Of a stretch of 64,000 bases of DNA, positions 52,645 through 61,545 are shown piece after piece. The stretch covers positions 43,284-107,283 of the forward strand of contig JAWKLL010000019.1 in NCBI GenBank assembly GCA_041392765.1. The letters run 5' to 3'. The position numbers were made by a program, and so were the translations under genes. How positions within the stretch are numbered: position 1 is the stretch's first letter; each line of letters starts with the position of its first letter. The notes beneath the pieces were generated by a model. It did no database searches and was not told the origin of the DNA. It worked only from the letters and a program-made list of their open reading frames with translations. This DNA is from Lewinella sp041392765. Lineage in GTDB: Bacteria; Bacteroidota; Bacteroidia; Chitinophagales; Saprospiraceae.

Positions 52645-52661
52645 ACCCCTAGCCAAGCAAG

Positions 52662-54073
52662 CTATTGAATCAATACCTTCAAGAGCTGAATGTTCTTGTC
52701 GTCTGCCACCCTCAGCCAGTATAAACCAGCAGGTAGGTTAGGCAGGAGAAGGGTGTCATCGGTAGCGTTAGTAAAGGTATGGACTAAGCTGCCAGCATTG
52801 TTGAAAAGTTGCAACTGAGCAAGGGGCGAAAGCATGTCTTGGCCAACCAAAGTTAGGGAATGTCGGGCTGGTTGGGGAAACACGCTCCAAGGAGTATCTT
52901 CGACTACAGGTTCATTGTCCGCTACCAATCCGCAATATTCACGGCTCTCTTCGCGGTTGTCACATACATCTCCGGGGCCTGAAAGCACAAAGAGTCCTTC
53001 TTGCATATCCGATACTAAGATATTGCCGGAAGGTAGAAAAGGATACACGCCCCATGCCCCACGGTAGTTAAAGTCGAAAGGCCAAGCGGAGGTGTCGTAG
53101 TACAATACGGGTTGCGGGGCAGCAGGATCGCTGATGTCATACACCATCAGGCCCTCGTAATAGTATGACACGTAGAGGTAGTTACAGGCTACTAATTGGT
53201 TGTGGGGGATGGTTTGTTGCAAATCGGGATTGAGCGACCCAATGGTCGCCACCACCTCCATATCCGTAGGGTCGCTTACATCCACTACTTTGAGGGGGAA
53301 GCCGTGGGTTTCATCACCGAGGTAGTAATATTGGCCATCTACGGAAGGCCATCCTGAATGGTTGTAGCCGGCAAAGATGTAATCGGTAAGGATGCCCAGT
53401 GTTTGGGGGTTGAGCGGGTCGTTGAAATCTACCACCGCCATGCCATCGAAACCGCAATTGAGGTAGGCAATACCGTTTTGAACAAAAGCATCGTGGACGT
53501 GGCCGGCTGTTAATCCGCCAAACTGGTTGTATGCTCCAAGAAATTGGGGGTTATCGGGAGTGGAAAGATCGTATATACGCATAGCTGACCCACTTTGAGG
53601 GCCGCCCGATGTGGCCAACGTGTAGAGGGTAGCACGTGCCGTATCTATAAAGATGTTATGCGCCCTGCGCAGCAGGATATCACTGTCATAAACGAGTGCC
53701 ACGGAATCGGGCAGGAAACTTATGTCCATAATTTGCAGGGAGCTAGCCCCTTCATCCGACACGGCATACAGATAGCAGCCCATAGTGGTAATCGCGGTGA
53801 ATGATGTGTACCTGAGGAGGCACCCGGTACGAAAAACACCTCCGAGGCCGCTGCTGGCTGTGTAACATCAATAAAATGTGTACCAGCCGTAGAGCCTATC
53901 ACTGCATATTCGCGGTCTCCGATAGCCAATCCCCAAATTTCATTGTAGGTGTTGTCATAAGCGGAAGACCCATCCAAAGACATATCTTGCCACCGTCCCA
54001 GCAGCGTAGCTTGTTGCTGAGCTTGTGCGAAGTGTAGCGTTAATCCAAAAACAAAGAGTAAAAATGCTTTCAT
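52662..54073 (-). CDS. Secreted choice-of-anchor B (LVIVD-repeat) protein with T9SS sorting domain
   Basis: The signal peptide MKAFLLFVFGLTLHFAQA starts at 54073. Beta-propeller-like LVIVD repeats follow: YAVIGSTAGTHFIDVTQP, LQIMDISFLPDSVALVYDS, GMAVVDFNDPLNPQTLG, LKVVDVSDPTDMEVVATIG and LMVYDISDPAAPQPVL. The C-terminal 75 residues (WSVFPQPARHSLTLVGQDM, ending LRVADDKNIQLLKVLIQ) look like a type A sorting domain. One frameshift near 53785-53810 splits off the N-terminus; the parts are otherwise collinear (~470 residues). Exported by T9SS and exposed at the surface. The role of the family is not known; some members occur with peptidase or matrix proteins. Confidence 0.85.
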
Positions 54074-54176
54074 GCAGCGAAAATTTGGCTGCAAAGTAAG
54101 AACTTTTCCATAACTCCTGTCGTTGATGCGGGATGCTAAACCTAGAAAGCTTATGTTTTTTAGTATAATTGTCCTG

Positions 54177-54230
54177 TAGCTTGCACTATGGGGCGGTTGT
54201 TTTTTCGCCTCCGCAGAGGGCAGGGATATA
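54177..54230. repeat. Partial E element upstream of the first rpn gene
   Basis: GCTTGCACTATGGGGCGGTT and the following T-rich stretch resemble the first half of the E elements at 55529, 59016 and 61419. The hairpin half is missing. Confidence 0.45.
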
Positions 54231-54299
54231 TAAAAAATACAATATTTGTTTTTTATTAAAATAAATATTATTTTTTATTTTTTTTAAATTAAAAACACC

Positions 54300-54307
54300 T
54301 ATCTTTG
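54300..54307 (+). promoter_or_regulatory. -7 element of rpn copy 1
   Basis: TATCTTTG fits TAnnTTTG exactly, 20 nt before the ATG. The same word precedes copy 2 (57775-57782) and copy 3 (63346-63353) at nearly the same distance, within very AT-rich DNA. All three thus carry their own promoter. Confidence 0.55.
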
Positions 54308-54327
54308 CCCTACAAAATCCGCTCCTC

Positions 54328-55478
54328 ATGGCGAATACCAATCCACACGACGCATTGTTTAAGGCGACGATGTCTCACCCTTCGGAGGTAGAGGCATTGG
54401 TGCGCGGATTTCTGCCCGCGATTATTTCCGAAAACTTAGACTTTACTACTCTTCAAATGGAGAATACCGCGTACATCAGTGCCGATTTGCGCGATTATTT
54501 CTCTGACGTGAGCTATTCCTGCCACTGGAAGGGTAACGCTGATAAGCCGCCCGCACAAATTACGCTACTGTTGGAGCACAAAAGCTACCTGCCTGACAAC
54601 ATCTACTTGCAACTGCTCCGATACATTACGGAAAGTTACCAGTACCAGTATCGAAACGGGGAGAAGCTCTTGCGCCTTGTACTGCCTGTGGTGGTCTATC
54701 ACGGCGACCAAGCTTGAACGTGCGCGACTTCGCCGACCACTTCGACCTGCCTCATCCGAACTTGAAGCGGTACATCCCGTTTTTCAGTTATGAGCTGCTT
54801 GATTTGTCGCAGGTGTCCGAGCAGACGCTCTTCCACTTAGAGTACGGATTCATGCTGCGTAGCACCTTCTTGCTCTACAAATTCCGGTGGGACAAGCCGA
54901 TGCTATTGCATTTTGGTGGGAAAATATTTAACTTTGCAAAGCAGTCGGACTTGCCAGAAGATGTGGTTGTGGAAGCTGCTCTACAGTTACTACATTACAT
55001 TTATAAGGCTTACAAACTCAATACATCTGACATGGAACAGTTGAAGGAGAACTTTTTTGAAGGGGTCGATTATGAACCGGGTAGTCTGTGGGATCAGGCG
55101 ATACAGCTTGGTGAAGCGAAAGGCGAAGCCAAAGGTAAATTAGAAGGTAAGTTAGAAGGCGAGGCCATAGGAGAACTTATCTCTACCTTGGATGAAGAAC
55201 TCGAACTCCTCTCTCGCATGTCCGCCCAAGACCTGCCCTACGACTTGATGCGCAAACTCACCGATGTACCAGAAGCCTTGCTGTTGGCATTTCGTGAAGT
55301 TTATACCGCCGAAACAGCAGCACACCTACTCGAACAAGTACGCGATGCTCGCACGCTGAATGACTTGCCTGCTATCCGTCAGCACTTGTTCGACGCGCTG
55401 CTGGTTTTCGGCATCGTGGAGGAAGTGGCACAGGGTATTTGGCGGAGCGGTAAGAGCACGATTTATTGGGAAGAATAG
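54328..55478 (+). CDS. Rpn-type recombination-promoting nuclease, copy 1 (frameshifted)
   Basis: A PD-(D/E)XK-fold nuclease of the Rpn/YhgA group (transposase_31). Start MANTNPHDALFKATMSHPSE is typical. The active-site aspartate is probably in DYFSDVSY (~56), and the E-x-K pair in LLLEHKSYLPD (~83-85), followed by the helix LQLLRYITESYQYQY. The C-terminal part has a charged repeat linker (KGEAKGKLEGKLEGEAIGEL) and a helical tail. A single G is missing near 54714 compared with copies 2 and 3 (HGDQA, then WNVRDF), splitting the frame. The middle segment (~54870-55115) is clearly diverged from copy 2, while both flanks are nearly identical. Family members of E. coli raise RecA-independent recombination and cut DNA; the role here is inference. 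Confidence 0.85.
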
Positions 55479-55528
55479 GTGCTAGTGGACTGCTAAAGCT
55501 CGTTTTGCTTACGCCTCCTAAACACAAC

Positions 55529-55642
55529 CACTCCACAGTTTGCACTATGGTAGCCGGTGTTTTTTACTTCTTGCTGTTATCAGGAAAACCAGGCTGCAAG
55601 CCCTACAAGCATCGTCCGTCGTAGCGAGGACGCTACGACGAG
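55529..55642. repeat. E element 1 (after rpn copy 1)
   Basis: Shares CACAGTTTGCACTATGG, TTGCTGTTATCAGGAAAA and a terminal hairpin with the elements at 59016 and 61419. Here the hairpin is CGTCGTAGCG-AGGA-CGCTACGACG (55617-55640). The adjoining DNA 55479-55528 also matches the sequence after rpn copy 2. Confidence 0.7.
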
Positions 55643-55652
55643 CTGGGATGAC

Positions 55653-55688
55653 AAAAAAGCCCGTCAAGTAAATTGACAGGCTTTTTCA
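55653..55688. terminator. Intrinsic terminator between rpn copy 1 and the converging RHS block
   Basis: AAAAAGCCCGTCAA pairs with TTGACAGGCTTTTT around GTAAA with one bulge. It has A-run and T-run flanks and so can work in both directions. From 55689 to 55785 no other feature was seen. Confidence 0.75.
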
Positions 55689-55785
55689 TTGCATGGAAAA
55701 CATGATGAACTCGAAACTGCGCTAAGGTGCGGCTTCGCCCACTTAACACTACACGTCTATACGCTAGGGGCGGCCATCGTGTAGC

Positions 55786-56301
55786 TTAGCCAGTGGGGGG
55801 ATGTGATTTCAAGAACTCATCAATAGCTTTATCAGCAGTGGTGTCAATGAATAATTCTACTTTTTCTATTTGAACTCTTCCACGACGTTTAACCAAATAA
55901 AAAACGGTATCCACTCCTGTTTCAGAAAAAAATGGAGACTGAATTAAATACTCATAACCTGAGTTACTGTATTTAGCCATTAAACCGTCTGGTAAATTGA
56001 GGTTGCAATCTTTATTCTCATAAACAAAGACAAAGCCTCCTTCAAAGCTGAAGTACCGACACAAAGAAGATGTTCCAAACAAAGATATAGTATCTGCCAG
56101 ACGATTATTGATCCAAAGGTGCAGAAGTTTCGTGTCTGAAGCTAACGAATCTATTCGCACGTGGTAATTGTTCGGTTTATGCTCATCTTTGAACTGCGTC
56201 AATATATCTTTTATCTGCTGGTCGGAGAAAACATCTAAATTTCTATTGCAGCAAAACATAAAGACTACAATAGCACCTATTAATGATAGCTTTTTCATCA
56301 T
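55786..56301 (-). CDS. Lipoprotein, immunity candidate 1
   Basis: 171 residues. The N-terminus MMKKLSLIGAIVVFMFCCNR is a lipoprotein signal with Cys in the lipobox. The mature part is beta-rich (YHVRIDSLASDTKLLHLWIN, VFVYENKDCNLNLPDG) with no recognised domain. Its ATG follows the stop of the short upstream frame (56303) by one base, the spacing seen at every tip/immunity junction of this region. By position it is the likely immunity protein of the vanished or truncated toxin upstream. An envelope location would fit protection against a periplasmic or membrane toxin. Function is inference. Confidence 0.55.
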   Translation of the reverse strand: MMKKLSLIGAIVVFMFCCNRNLDVFSDQQIKDILTQFKDEHKPNNYHVRIDSLASDTKLLHLWINNRLADTISLFGTSSLCRYFSFEGGFVFVYENKDCNLNLPDGLMAKYSNSGYEYLIQSPFFSETGVDTVFYLVKRRGRVQIEKVELFIDTTADKAIDEFLKSHPPTG

Positions 56302-56302
56302 T

Positions 56303-56491
56303 CTAGTAATTATTTGTCATTTTAGCATGGGCACCAATGTATGTTTTATACTCAATAGCTTTTGCTGTATTAATGTATTTACTGATTGAATTCTTTCCTG
56401 TTGATCCATTATAAGTAGCACTTCTAGCATTATTGGGAAGATTGCGTGCCAGCGGGCTTTCGTTATGAACTGGTAATGTTATATAAATCAA
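56303..56491 (-). pseudogene. Short toxin-tail remnant
   Basis: A 62-codon frame with no good start (TTG inside the end of the upstream gene). It encodes HNESPLARNLPNNARSATYN and then GKNSISKYINTAKAIEYKTY. It joins directly to the end of the 56463-56879 gene and is itself followed, 1 nt away, by a lipoprotein gene. The arrangement suggests the 3' end of a toxin whose 5' part was replaced by another cassette. No family was recognised. Confidence 0.4.
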
Positions 56492-56879
56492 CGTTTTCTA
56501 GTAAATCACTGAAATACTCAAATTCCACCATCACAAGTTCTTCGTGAGTGATGCTTGCCAGTATTTCTTCGTTTTGCTTCCAAAACGAAGGGTCTTCAAT
56601 AAACTTGTTTTTCCAGTATCCAAAGTTCTTTAAAAACTCAATCATCTTTTGTTCAATTTCTTTAGATGAAAATACCACGATCTTTGATGTTGCATAAAAT
56701 TTATCGCTCCTCACTCCTTCTGTCACAGAACCTCCTAGTCCCTGCAAGAACTCTTCGTCTTCTTTAGTAAGATGGTAGAGAATGTTAAATTTTATTGTGT
56801 CAGAATGTATCAGTGCCCTAGCAACTAATACTTCCCATAGACTATAATTTTCTTCTATCAATGAAAGTATCTTCTTCAT
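56463..56879 (-). CDS. Cytosolic immunity candidate 2
   Basis: 138 residues from an ATG (MKKILSLIEENYSLWEVLVA), no signal peptide, helical and acidic (WKQNEEILASITHEELVMVE). It begins 8 nt after the stop of the RHS-derived frame that ends at 56888, so it is positioned as that toxin's immunity protein. I do not recognise the family. The 3' end overlaps the next short frame by 29 nt. Low GC content compared with the housekeeping genes suggests horizontal origin. Confidence 0.55.
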   Translation of the reverse strand: MKKILSLIEENYSLWEVLVARALIHSDTIKFNILYHLTKEDEEFLQGLGGSVTEGVRSDKFYATSKIVVFSSKEIEQKMIEFLKNFGYWKNKFIEDPSFWKQNEEILASITHEELVMVEFEYFSDLLENVDLYNITSS

Positions 56880-56887
56880 AAAAAAAA

Positions 56888-57672
56888 TTAAAACCGAAAT
56901 GGTGTATATCTACAAGTGGATAACGCATCCCATTTTCGAGGGTTAAAAATTAGGTGAAATTGATTGATGTTCATATGAGTCGCACTTATACTCCCTGGAT
57001 ACCCACGCCCTTTAATTGAGCTAAGGTGATGCTTGTGCAACTGAGCTCTTAGGCTATTATTGATAAGAAAACCACTGTCTATACGCCTAAATTTCAGCAT
57101 AGATAATGCTACGACTCCTTCATCGACCAACTACTCCCGCTCGCCCAAACGTAGAAGCACCTTTCGGAATTGGAGCAATAGTAAGGTATCTGCCAGAGCT
57201 GCATTTATTCCATTATTTGACCCTTTAACAACAACCCCACCATTAAGCGTTGGAATAGAATAACCACGGCCATAGAACGTTTGACGCGCTGCAACATTAA
57301 GACCATTTGCTTATATTTTCAAGTAGTTTCCATTTTCCAGACGTACCCAAAAATTAGGTTCTGGTGCGCTTTTTAAGAGAGGAGTGTTATCAAAATTATG
57401 GTCACCACTGATATTGAGAAACCCTTTGATAATAGACTTGTCTCCATCTCCATCTGTATACTCGTAAGTGACAGAGTTTCTCTATTGTTTTCAATTTGAA
57501 AATTATCTCCATCCCTTACAATACGATCTCCTTTTATCCATCTCCACAACCTACCTCCATTTTGGCTTTGATGAGACTTAGCATCATTTTTCGTCTCAAA
57601 CTGTGCTTCCTCGGTGAGGAGGAGGCCGTCGTTGTTCTTGTTTTCAAAAATGCCGAGGTGGTCGCTTGGCAA
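56888..57672 (-). pseudogene. Orphan RHS tip 1 with degenerate toxin tail
   Basis: The first ~22 codons (SDHLGIFENKNNDGLLLTEE) are identical in DNA to those of RHS tip A at 63243. They correspond to the SDHLG-F-NNDG strand near the end of the RHS core. The sequence then switches to an unrelated tail (QNGGRLWRWIKGDRIVRDGD, TYEYTDGDGDKSIIKGFLNI) with a frame change near 57480 and a stop at about 57310. Weakly open frames follow (ARQTFYGRGYSIPTLNGG; then INNSLRAQLHKHHLSS to the stop at 56888). The first codon is TTG inside a TATCTTTG promoter-like word, so translation from there is doubtful. Read as a silent or decayed cassette. Confidence 0.55.
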
Positions 57673-57803
57673 AGATACACATTCCCCAAGCGGGTTTTGT
57701 TGTAATTTGATTTATTTTTTTGTTTTATTTTTTTTAAAAAATACATTTTTATTTTTAAATAAATACCAATTCACTATCTTTGCCCTACAAAAACCGCTCC
57801 TCA
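57607..57803. repeat. Divergent junction repeat J, copy 1
   Basis: About 197 bp, virtually identical to 63178-63373. It holds 66 bp of RHS core (minus strand), a minus-strand TATCTTTG at 57672-57679, a long AT-rich block, and the plus-strand TATCTTTG (57775-57782) of rpn. The identity begins abruptly at its RHS end. Confidence 0.85.
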
Positions 57804-58941
57804 TGGCGAATACCAATCCACACGACGCACTGTTTAAGGCGACGATGTCTCACCTTCGGAGGTAGAGGCATTGGTGCGCGGCTTTCTGCCCGCGATAATT
57901 TCCGAAAACTTAGACTTTACTACCCTCCAAATGGAGAATACCGCGTACATCAGTGCCGATCTATGCGATTATTTCTCTGACGTGAGCTATTCCTGTCACT
58001 GGAAGGGTGACGCTGATAAGCCGCCCGCACAAATTACGCTACTGTTGGAGCACAAAAGCTACCTGCCCGACAACATCTACTTGCAACTGCTCCGATACAT
58101 TACGGAAAGTTACCAGTACCAGTATCGAAACGGGGAGAAGCTCCTGCGCCTTGTACTGCCTGTGGTGGTCTATCACGGCGACCAAGCTTGGAACGTGCGC
58201 GACTTCGCCGACCACTTCGACCTGCCTCATCCAGACTTGAAGCGATACATCCCGTTTTTTAGTTATGAGTTGCTGGATTTGTCGCAGGTGTCCGAGCAGA
58301 CGCTCTTCCACTTAGAGTACGGATTCATGCTGCGCAGCACATTGCTGCTGTACAAATACCGCTCTGATAAGGATTCGTTCTTGCGTTTTGTTGGAAAAAT
58401 CTTTAACTTTGCCAACGAGTCAAATTCGCCAGAGGACATCGTCCTCCAAGTGTTCCAACAACTGTTACAATACATATACTCATCCTACCAACTAACCCCG
58501 TCTGATATGGAAAAAATGAAAGAAAACATCTTTGAGGGAGTTGCCTATCTGCCCGGCAGCCTGTGGGATCAGGCCGTTCAAGAAGGCAAGATAGAAGGCA
58601 AATTAGAAGGTAAGTTAGAAGGTAAGTTAGAAGGTAAGTTAGAAGGCGAGGCCATAGGAGAACTTATCTCTACATTGGATGAAGAACTCGAGCTTCTCTC
58701 CCGCATGTCCGCCCAAGACCTGCCCTACGACCTGATGCGCAAACTCACCGATGTGCCAGAAGCCTTGCTGTTGGCATTTCGTGAAGTTTATACCGCTGAA
58801 ACAGCAGCACACCTACTCGAACAAGTACGCGATGCTCGCACGCTGAATGACTTGCCTGCTATCCGTCAGCACTTGTTTGATGCGCTGCTGGTTTTCGGCA
58901 TCGCGGAGGAAGTGGCACAGGGGTATTTGGCGGAGCGGTAA
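57804..58941 (+). CDS. Rpn-type recombination-promoting nuclease, copy 2 (frameshifted)
   Basis: Same protein as copy 1 over its N- and C-terminal parts. The ATG at 57804 opens MANTNPHDALFKATMSHL, and a single missing C near 57853 (compare copies 1 and 3) shifts the frame, which resumes at 57871. Active-site blocks DYFSDVSYSCHWKG and LLLEHKSYLPD are intact. The linker has more KLEG units than copy 1 (GKIEGKLEGKLEGKLEG, then KLEGEAIG), coded by a 12-bp unit at about 58590-58650. The C-terminal tail (FREVYTAETAAHLLEQVRD) is nearly identical to copy 1. Its downstream DNA matches that after copy 1 and leads into E element 2. Confidence 0.85.
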
Positions 58942-59015
58942 GAGCACGATTTATTGGGAAGACTAGGTGCTAGTGGACTGCTAAAGCTCGTAAAACTTAT
59001 GCCTTGTAGTATTAA

Positions 59016-59129
59016 CCACCCCACAGCTTGCACTACGGATGTATGTTTTTTTACTTTTTGTGGTTATCAGGAAAATCGGGCTGTATGCTTTGCGAGGGTA
59101 GGTCGTTGTAGCACGGGGGCTACGATGAG
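59016..59129. repeat. E element 2 (after rpn copy 2)
   Basis: Aligned with 55529-55642 and 61419-61531: CACAGCTTGCACTACGG, GGTTATCAGGAAAATCGGGC, TGCGAGGGTAGGTCGTTGTA. The terminal hairpin is TCGTTGTAGC against GCTACGATGA. It ends 4 bp before the stop codon of the converging immunity gene. Confidence 0.7.
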
Positions 59130-59133
59130 TAAA

Positions 59134-59763
59134 TCAATCTGGTAATTCGCCACTCAATTCCACATAGATTGGTTTCATATAAACCAAATAAGGAATATTT
59201 TCAACGAAAACAGATGTATGACACTGTATTTTTCCCCAGTAATCAATTATTAAATCATCAAGTGGTAACTCAAACTGAACACATTTGTTTTCTTTTTGTG
59301 ATAAAATAATCGGAGATGAGATCCCCCTCTTATATTCATCACCTATTAAAAATTTTTGATGACCTCTGAAGTCATAAAAACCTATGGTGAATTTCTTAAA
59401 ATGAACAGAATGTAGATTGTTGTTATTGATACAGATTTCAAAGCTAACACTATTTGAATCGACTCCTTTTAGTGTTACGAGAGCATCAAATCCCTCCCCC
59501 TCCAATCTTTCAGAAATCCTCCTCCTTTTACTTTTTCTAACTTCGCCGAAAAGAACTTCAGTTGACATACCACTGTAATGCTGTAAACTATCACAAATAA
59601 GAAGATAGGCTGCTTGGCTTGTTAGCATTGCACTGCTATCCATCGAAATTACTAAACTAATGTTTTTACATGTTTCACTGGATAATACTTCTTGATGCCT
59701 GTTTACACAACTCGTAAAAACTAAATACAATATAATGGACACGGATACTTGGAAATAGTGCAT
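59134..59763 (-). CDS. Lipoprotein, immunity candidate 3 (paralogue of the next gene)
   Basis: From the ATG at 59763 a lipoprotein signal MHYFQVSVSIILYLVFTSC gives ~209 residues. The start just after the upstream stop (59765) is chosen over in-frame ATGs inside the upstream gene. The mature part shares a block with the neighbouring gene (KKFTIGFYDFRGHQKFLIG here, LQKLQIGFYDILGDLLFWF there), as well as FEICINNNN against FQVCSNNKT, so the two are diverged duplicates. No known domain. Probably an alternative or additional immunity protein of tip B. The downstream end abuts E element 2. Confidence 0.6.
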   Translation of the reverse strand: MHYFQVSVSIILYLVFTSCVNRHQEVLSSETCKNISLVISMDSSAMLTSQAAYLLICDSLQHYSGMSTEVLFGEVRKSKRRRISERLEGEGFDALVTLKGVDSNSVSFEICINNNNLHSVHFKKFTIGFYDFRGHQKFLIGDEYKRGISSPIILSQKENKCVQFELPLDDLIIDYWGKIQCHTSVFVENIPYLVYMKPIYVELSGELPD

Positions 59764-59764
59764 C

Positions 59765-60400
59765 TTATTTAGCATTGTATTCAACCGATTCAACCGTCAA
59801 TATTAAGATATCAAAAAGACAATCACTTTGGTCTTCACATTCTTTGAAAGGAATCCGTTTACTGAGTAAATCAAGTACAAAGTGAGCATCTTCATTAAAT
59901 TCCATACAAAAAGTACTTTGAGGTTTTATTATTACATCATTAGATTCTTGTTCAGGGAAATACTCATAATTAAACCAGAACAACAAATCCCCTAATATGT
60001 CATAAAATCCAATCTGCAGTTTTTGCAATTCAATGTTCATATGGGTTTTGTTATTACTGCAAACCTGAAAGTTAATTTGATTATTCCTAACTGACAATAT
60101 ATTTGTGCTTATCTCTATCAACAAAGAATCATTCACTTTCGGAATATGCACTAATTTCCTATAATCATCAGTATGCCATAATTCCACAATAGACCAAAGC
60201 GAATCATTGGGTAAAATCTTTTCATCTCCCGTTTTCAATAATTGATACAACAGCTTACAAGCATCTTGACTTGCAAGTTTTGAATCAGCATTCCACTTCA
60301 TAACTTCGTAACAATAACTTCGCTCATTTTTCTCATTTTGCGATCTTGTGCAAGCCCAAACCGATAAGGAAGCTATTATTATGAACAATCTTAAAACCAT
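59765..60400 (-). CDS. Lipoprotein, immunity candidate 4 (next to RHS tip B)
   Basis: The start at 60400 gives MVLRLFIIIASLSVWACTRS, a lipoprotein signal; a longer frame from 60463 would overlap the RHS tip and lose this signal. 211 residues, acidic, with five or more cysteines in the mature part. It begins 4 nt after the stop of RHS tip B, so it is the first-choice immunity protein for that toxin. The family is not recognised beyond its paralogue immediately downstream. Confidence 0.6.
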   Translation of the reverse strand: MVLRLFIIIASLSVWACTRSQNEKNERSYCYEVMKWNADSKLASQDACKLLYQLLKTGDEKILPNDSLWSIVELWHTDDYRKLVHIPKVNDSLLIEISTNILSVRNNQINFQVCSNNKTHMNIELQKLQIGFYDILGDLLFWFNYEYFPEQESNDVIIKPQSTFCMEFNEDAHFVLDLLSKRIPFKECEDQSDCLFDILILTVESVEYNAK

Positions 60401-60404
60401 CTGA

Positions 60405-61295
60405 TTATCTTTTTTCAATTTGAAAATCATACATGGGAATTGATCTACCAGTTTTACCTCCATACGGGCTTAAACCTGTAAATTCCCTTACGATTTGTCT
60501 AAGAATAATTGAATCCCTTAACCCATTATTCCAAATCTGGTAACCATTGACTACAGTATCCCTAAATTTTCCGTTTGCAGGAAAAGAACTGAGGTTTGGA
60601 TCTACCGCTTGCGTCATAACGAATCTATATGGGTGTGCGTTTGCAGCCACAGTACCTGATTGCCCAGATCCATTAGAACTACTCCCAGAGGGAATCTGAC
60701 TAGCCATAGAAGCAAAATCAGTAACTTTATCTAAACTCCAGATAAGCGTTGAGCTGCCACGGCCTCCTCCTGCTCCTCCGCCAAAAGGTACATATAGAAA
60801 GTCAATAATCACTGATGATGTTCCTGAAGGATCATTTTCTATAACACCAGAGCCTCCGCTCATCATAATTTCAACACCTCCCCTTTCGCGTTGAGTCTTC
60901 TCTTTGGAAAAGAGGCGATCTAGTTTATTATGTGCAAGGGTGAATAAAGAACCTCCCTCATACTTATTCTTGAAATTCGAATGTAATTCTTTGCCGTTAC
61001 CCCATACATTGAAGCCATGTTCATCACCCGATTGATACACATCACCGGTGCTGTACCCTAAGCGCTCCGCTCTGCTTTTTGCCCTTCTAGCTTGGCCTTT
61101 TCTTTCAAACAATCCCAACGGGTCCATATAGCTAATCGGATTATCGAAAGCGTTTCGATAAGGTGACCAGCTAGGCGCCCAGTCTGCCAGCGGGTCAACT
61201 TGCAACCACCTACCTATGCTTGGATCGTAGCTTCGGAAGGGAGCTAAGTAAAGGCCACTGCTCTCATCTTTTTCGTTCCCGTTATAGCGATAACA
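60405..61295 (-). CDS. Orphan RHS tip B: RHS core end plus unknown toxin-like tail
   Basis: The open frame begins after an in-frame TAG at 61298-61296 and has no ATG near its start. It enters the RHS-associated core at YRYNGNEKDESSGLYLAPFR and continues SYDPSIGRWLQVDPLADWAP, then ISYMDPLGLFE, the end of the core. The following ~230 residues are a variable tail (RRAKSRAERLGYSTGDVYQS, a Gly-rich stretch near GGGAGGGRGSS, and NAHPYRFVMTQAVDPNLSSF), ending at 60405. No toxin family was recognised. By analogy to RHS systems the tail would be the effector released from the RHS shell. Without an upstream RHS gene it is probably a displaced, silent cassette. Confidence 0.65.
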   Translation of the reverse strand, partial: CYRYNGNEKDESSGLYLAPFRSYDPSIGRWLQVDPLADWAPSWSPYRNAFDNPISYMDPLGLFERKGQARRAKSRAERLGYSTGDVYQSGDEHGFNVWGNGKELHSNFKNKYEGGSLFTLAHNKLDRLFSKEKTQRERGGVEIMMSGGSGVIENDPSGTSSVIIDFLYVPFGGGAGGGRGSSTLIWSLDKVTDFASMASQIPSGSSSNGSGQSGTVAANAHPYRFVMTQAVDPNLSSFPANGKFRDTVVNGYQIWNNGLRDSIILRQIVREFTGLSPYGGKTGRSIPMYDFQIEKR

Positions 61296-61418
61296 CTACG
61301 CTGTCGTTCAACGCTTAAGCCACATTTGTGCTTCTTTAAGCACCCTCCAAAGCTACACTTTTTTCAGTTAAAATCTTTCCAATTAAAAGAAAAAAAGGAA
61401 TACGTCCTGTTCGCTGCT

Positions 61419-61531
61419 CCGTTGGGGCAAGTGCTAGGGGGTGGTTGTTTATTCGCTTCTTGCTGTTATCTGGAAAATTGGGATATATGCTGTGCGAGGG
61501 TAGGTCGTTGTGGCGGGGAGGCTACGACGAG
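61419..61531. repeat. E element 3 (no rpn gene beside it)
   Basis: Shares CTTCTTGCTGTTATCTGGAA, TGCTGTGCGAGGGTAGGTCG and a terminal hairpin (TCGTTGTGGC against GCTACGACGA) with E1 and E2. It ends 15 bp before the stop of the converging immunity gene. Unlike E1 and E2 it does not follow an rpn gene. Between 61299 and 61418 I see nothing else. Confidence 0.7.
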
Positions 61532-61545
61532 CAGTTTTTTTAAAG

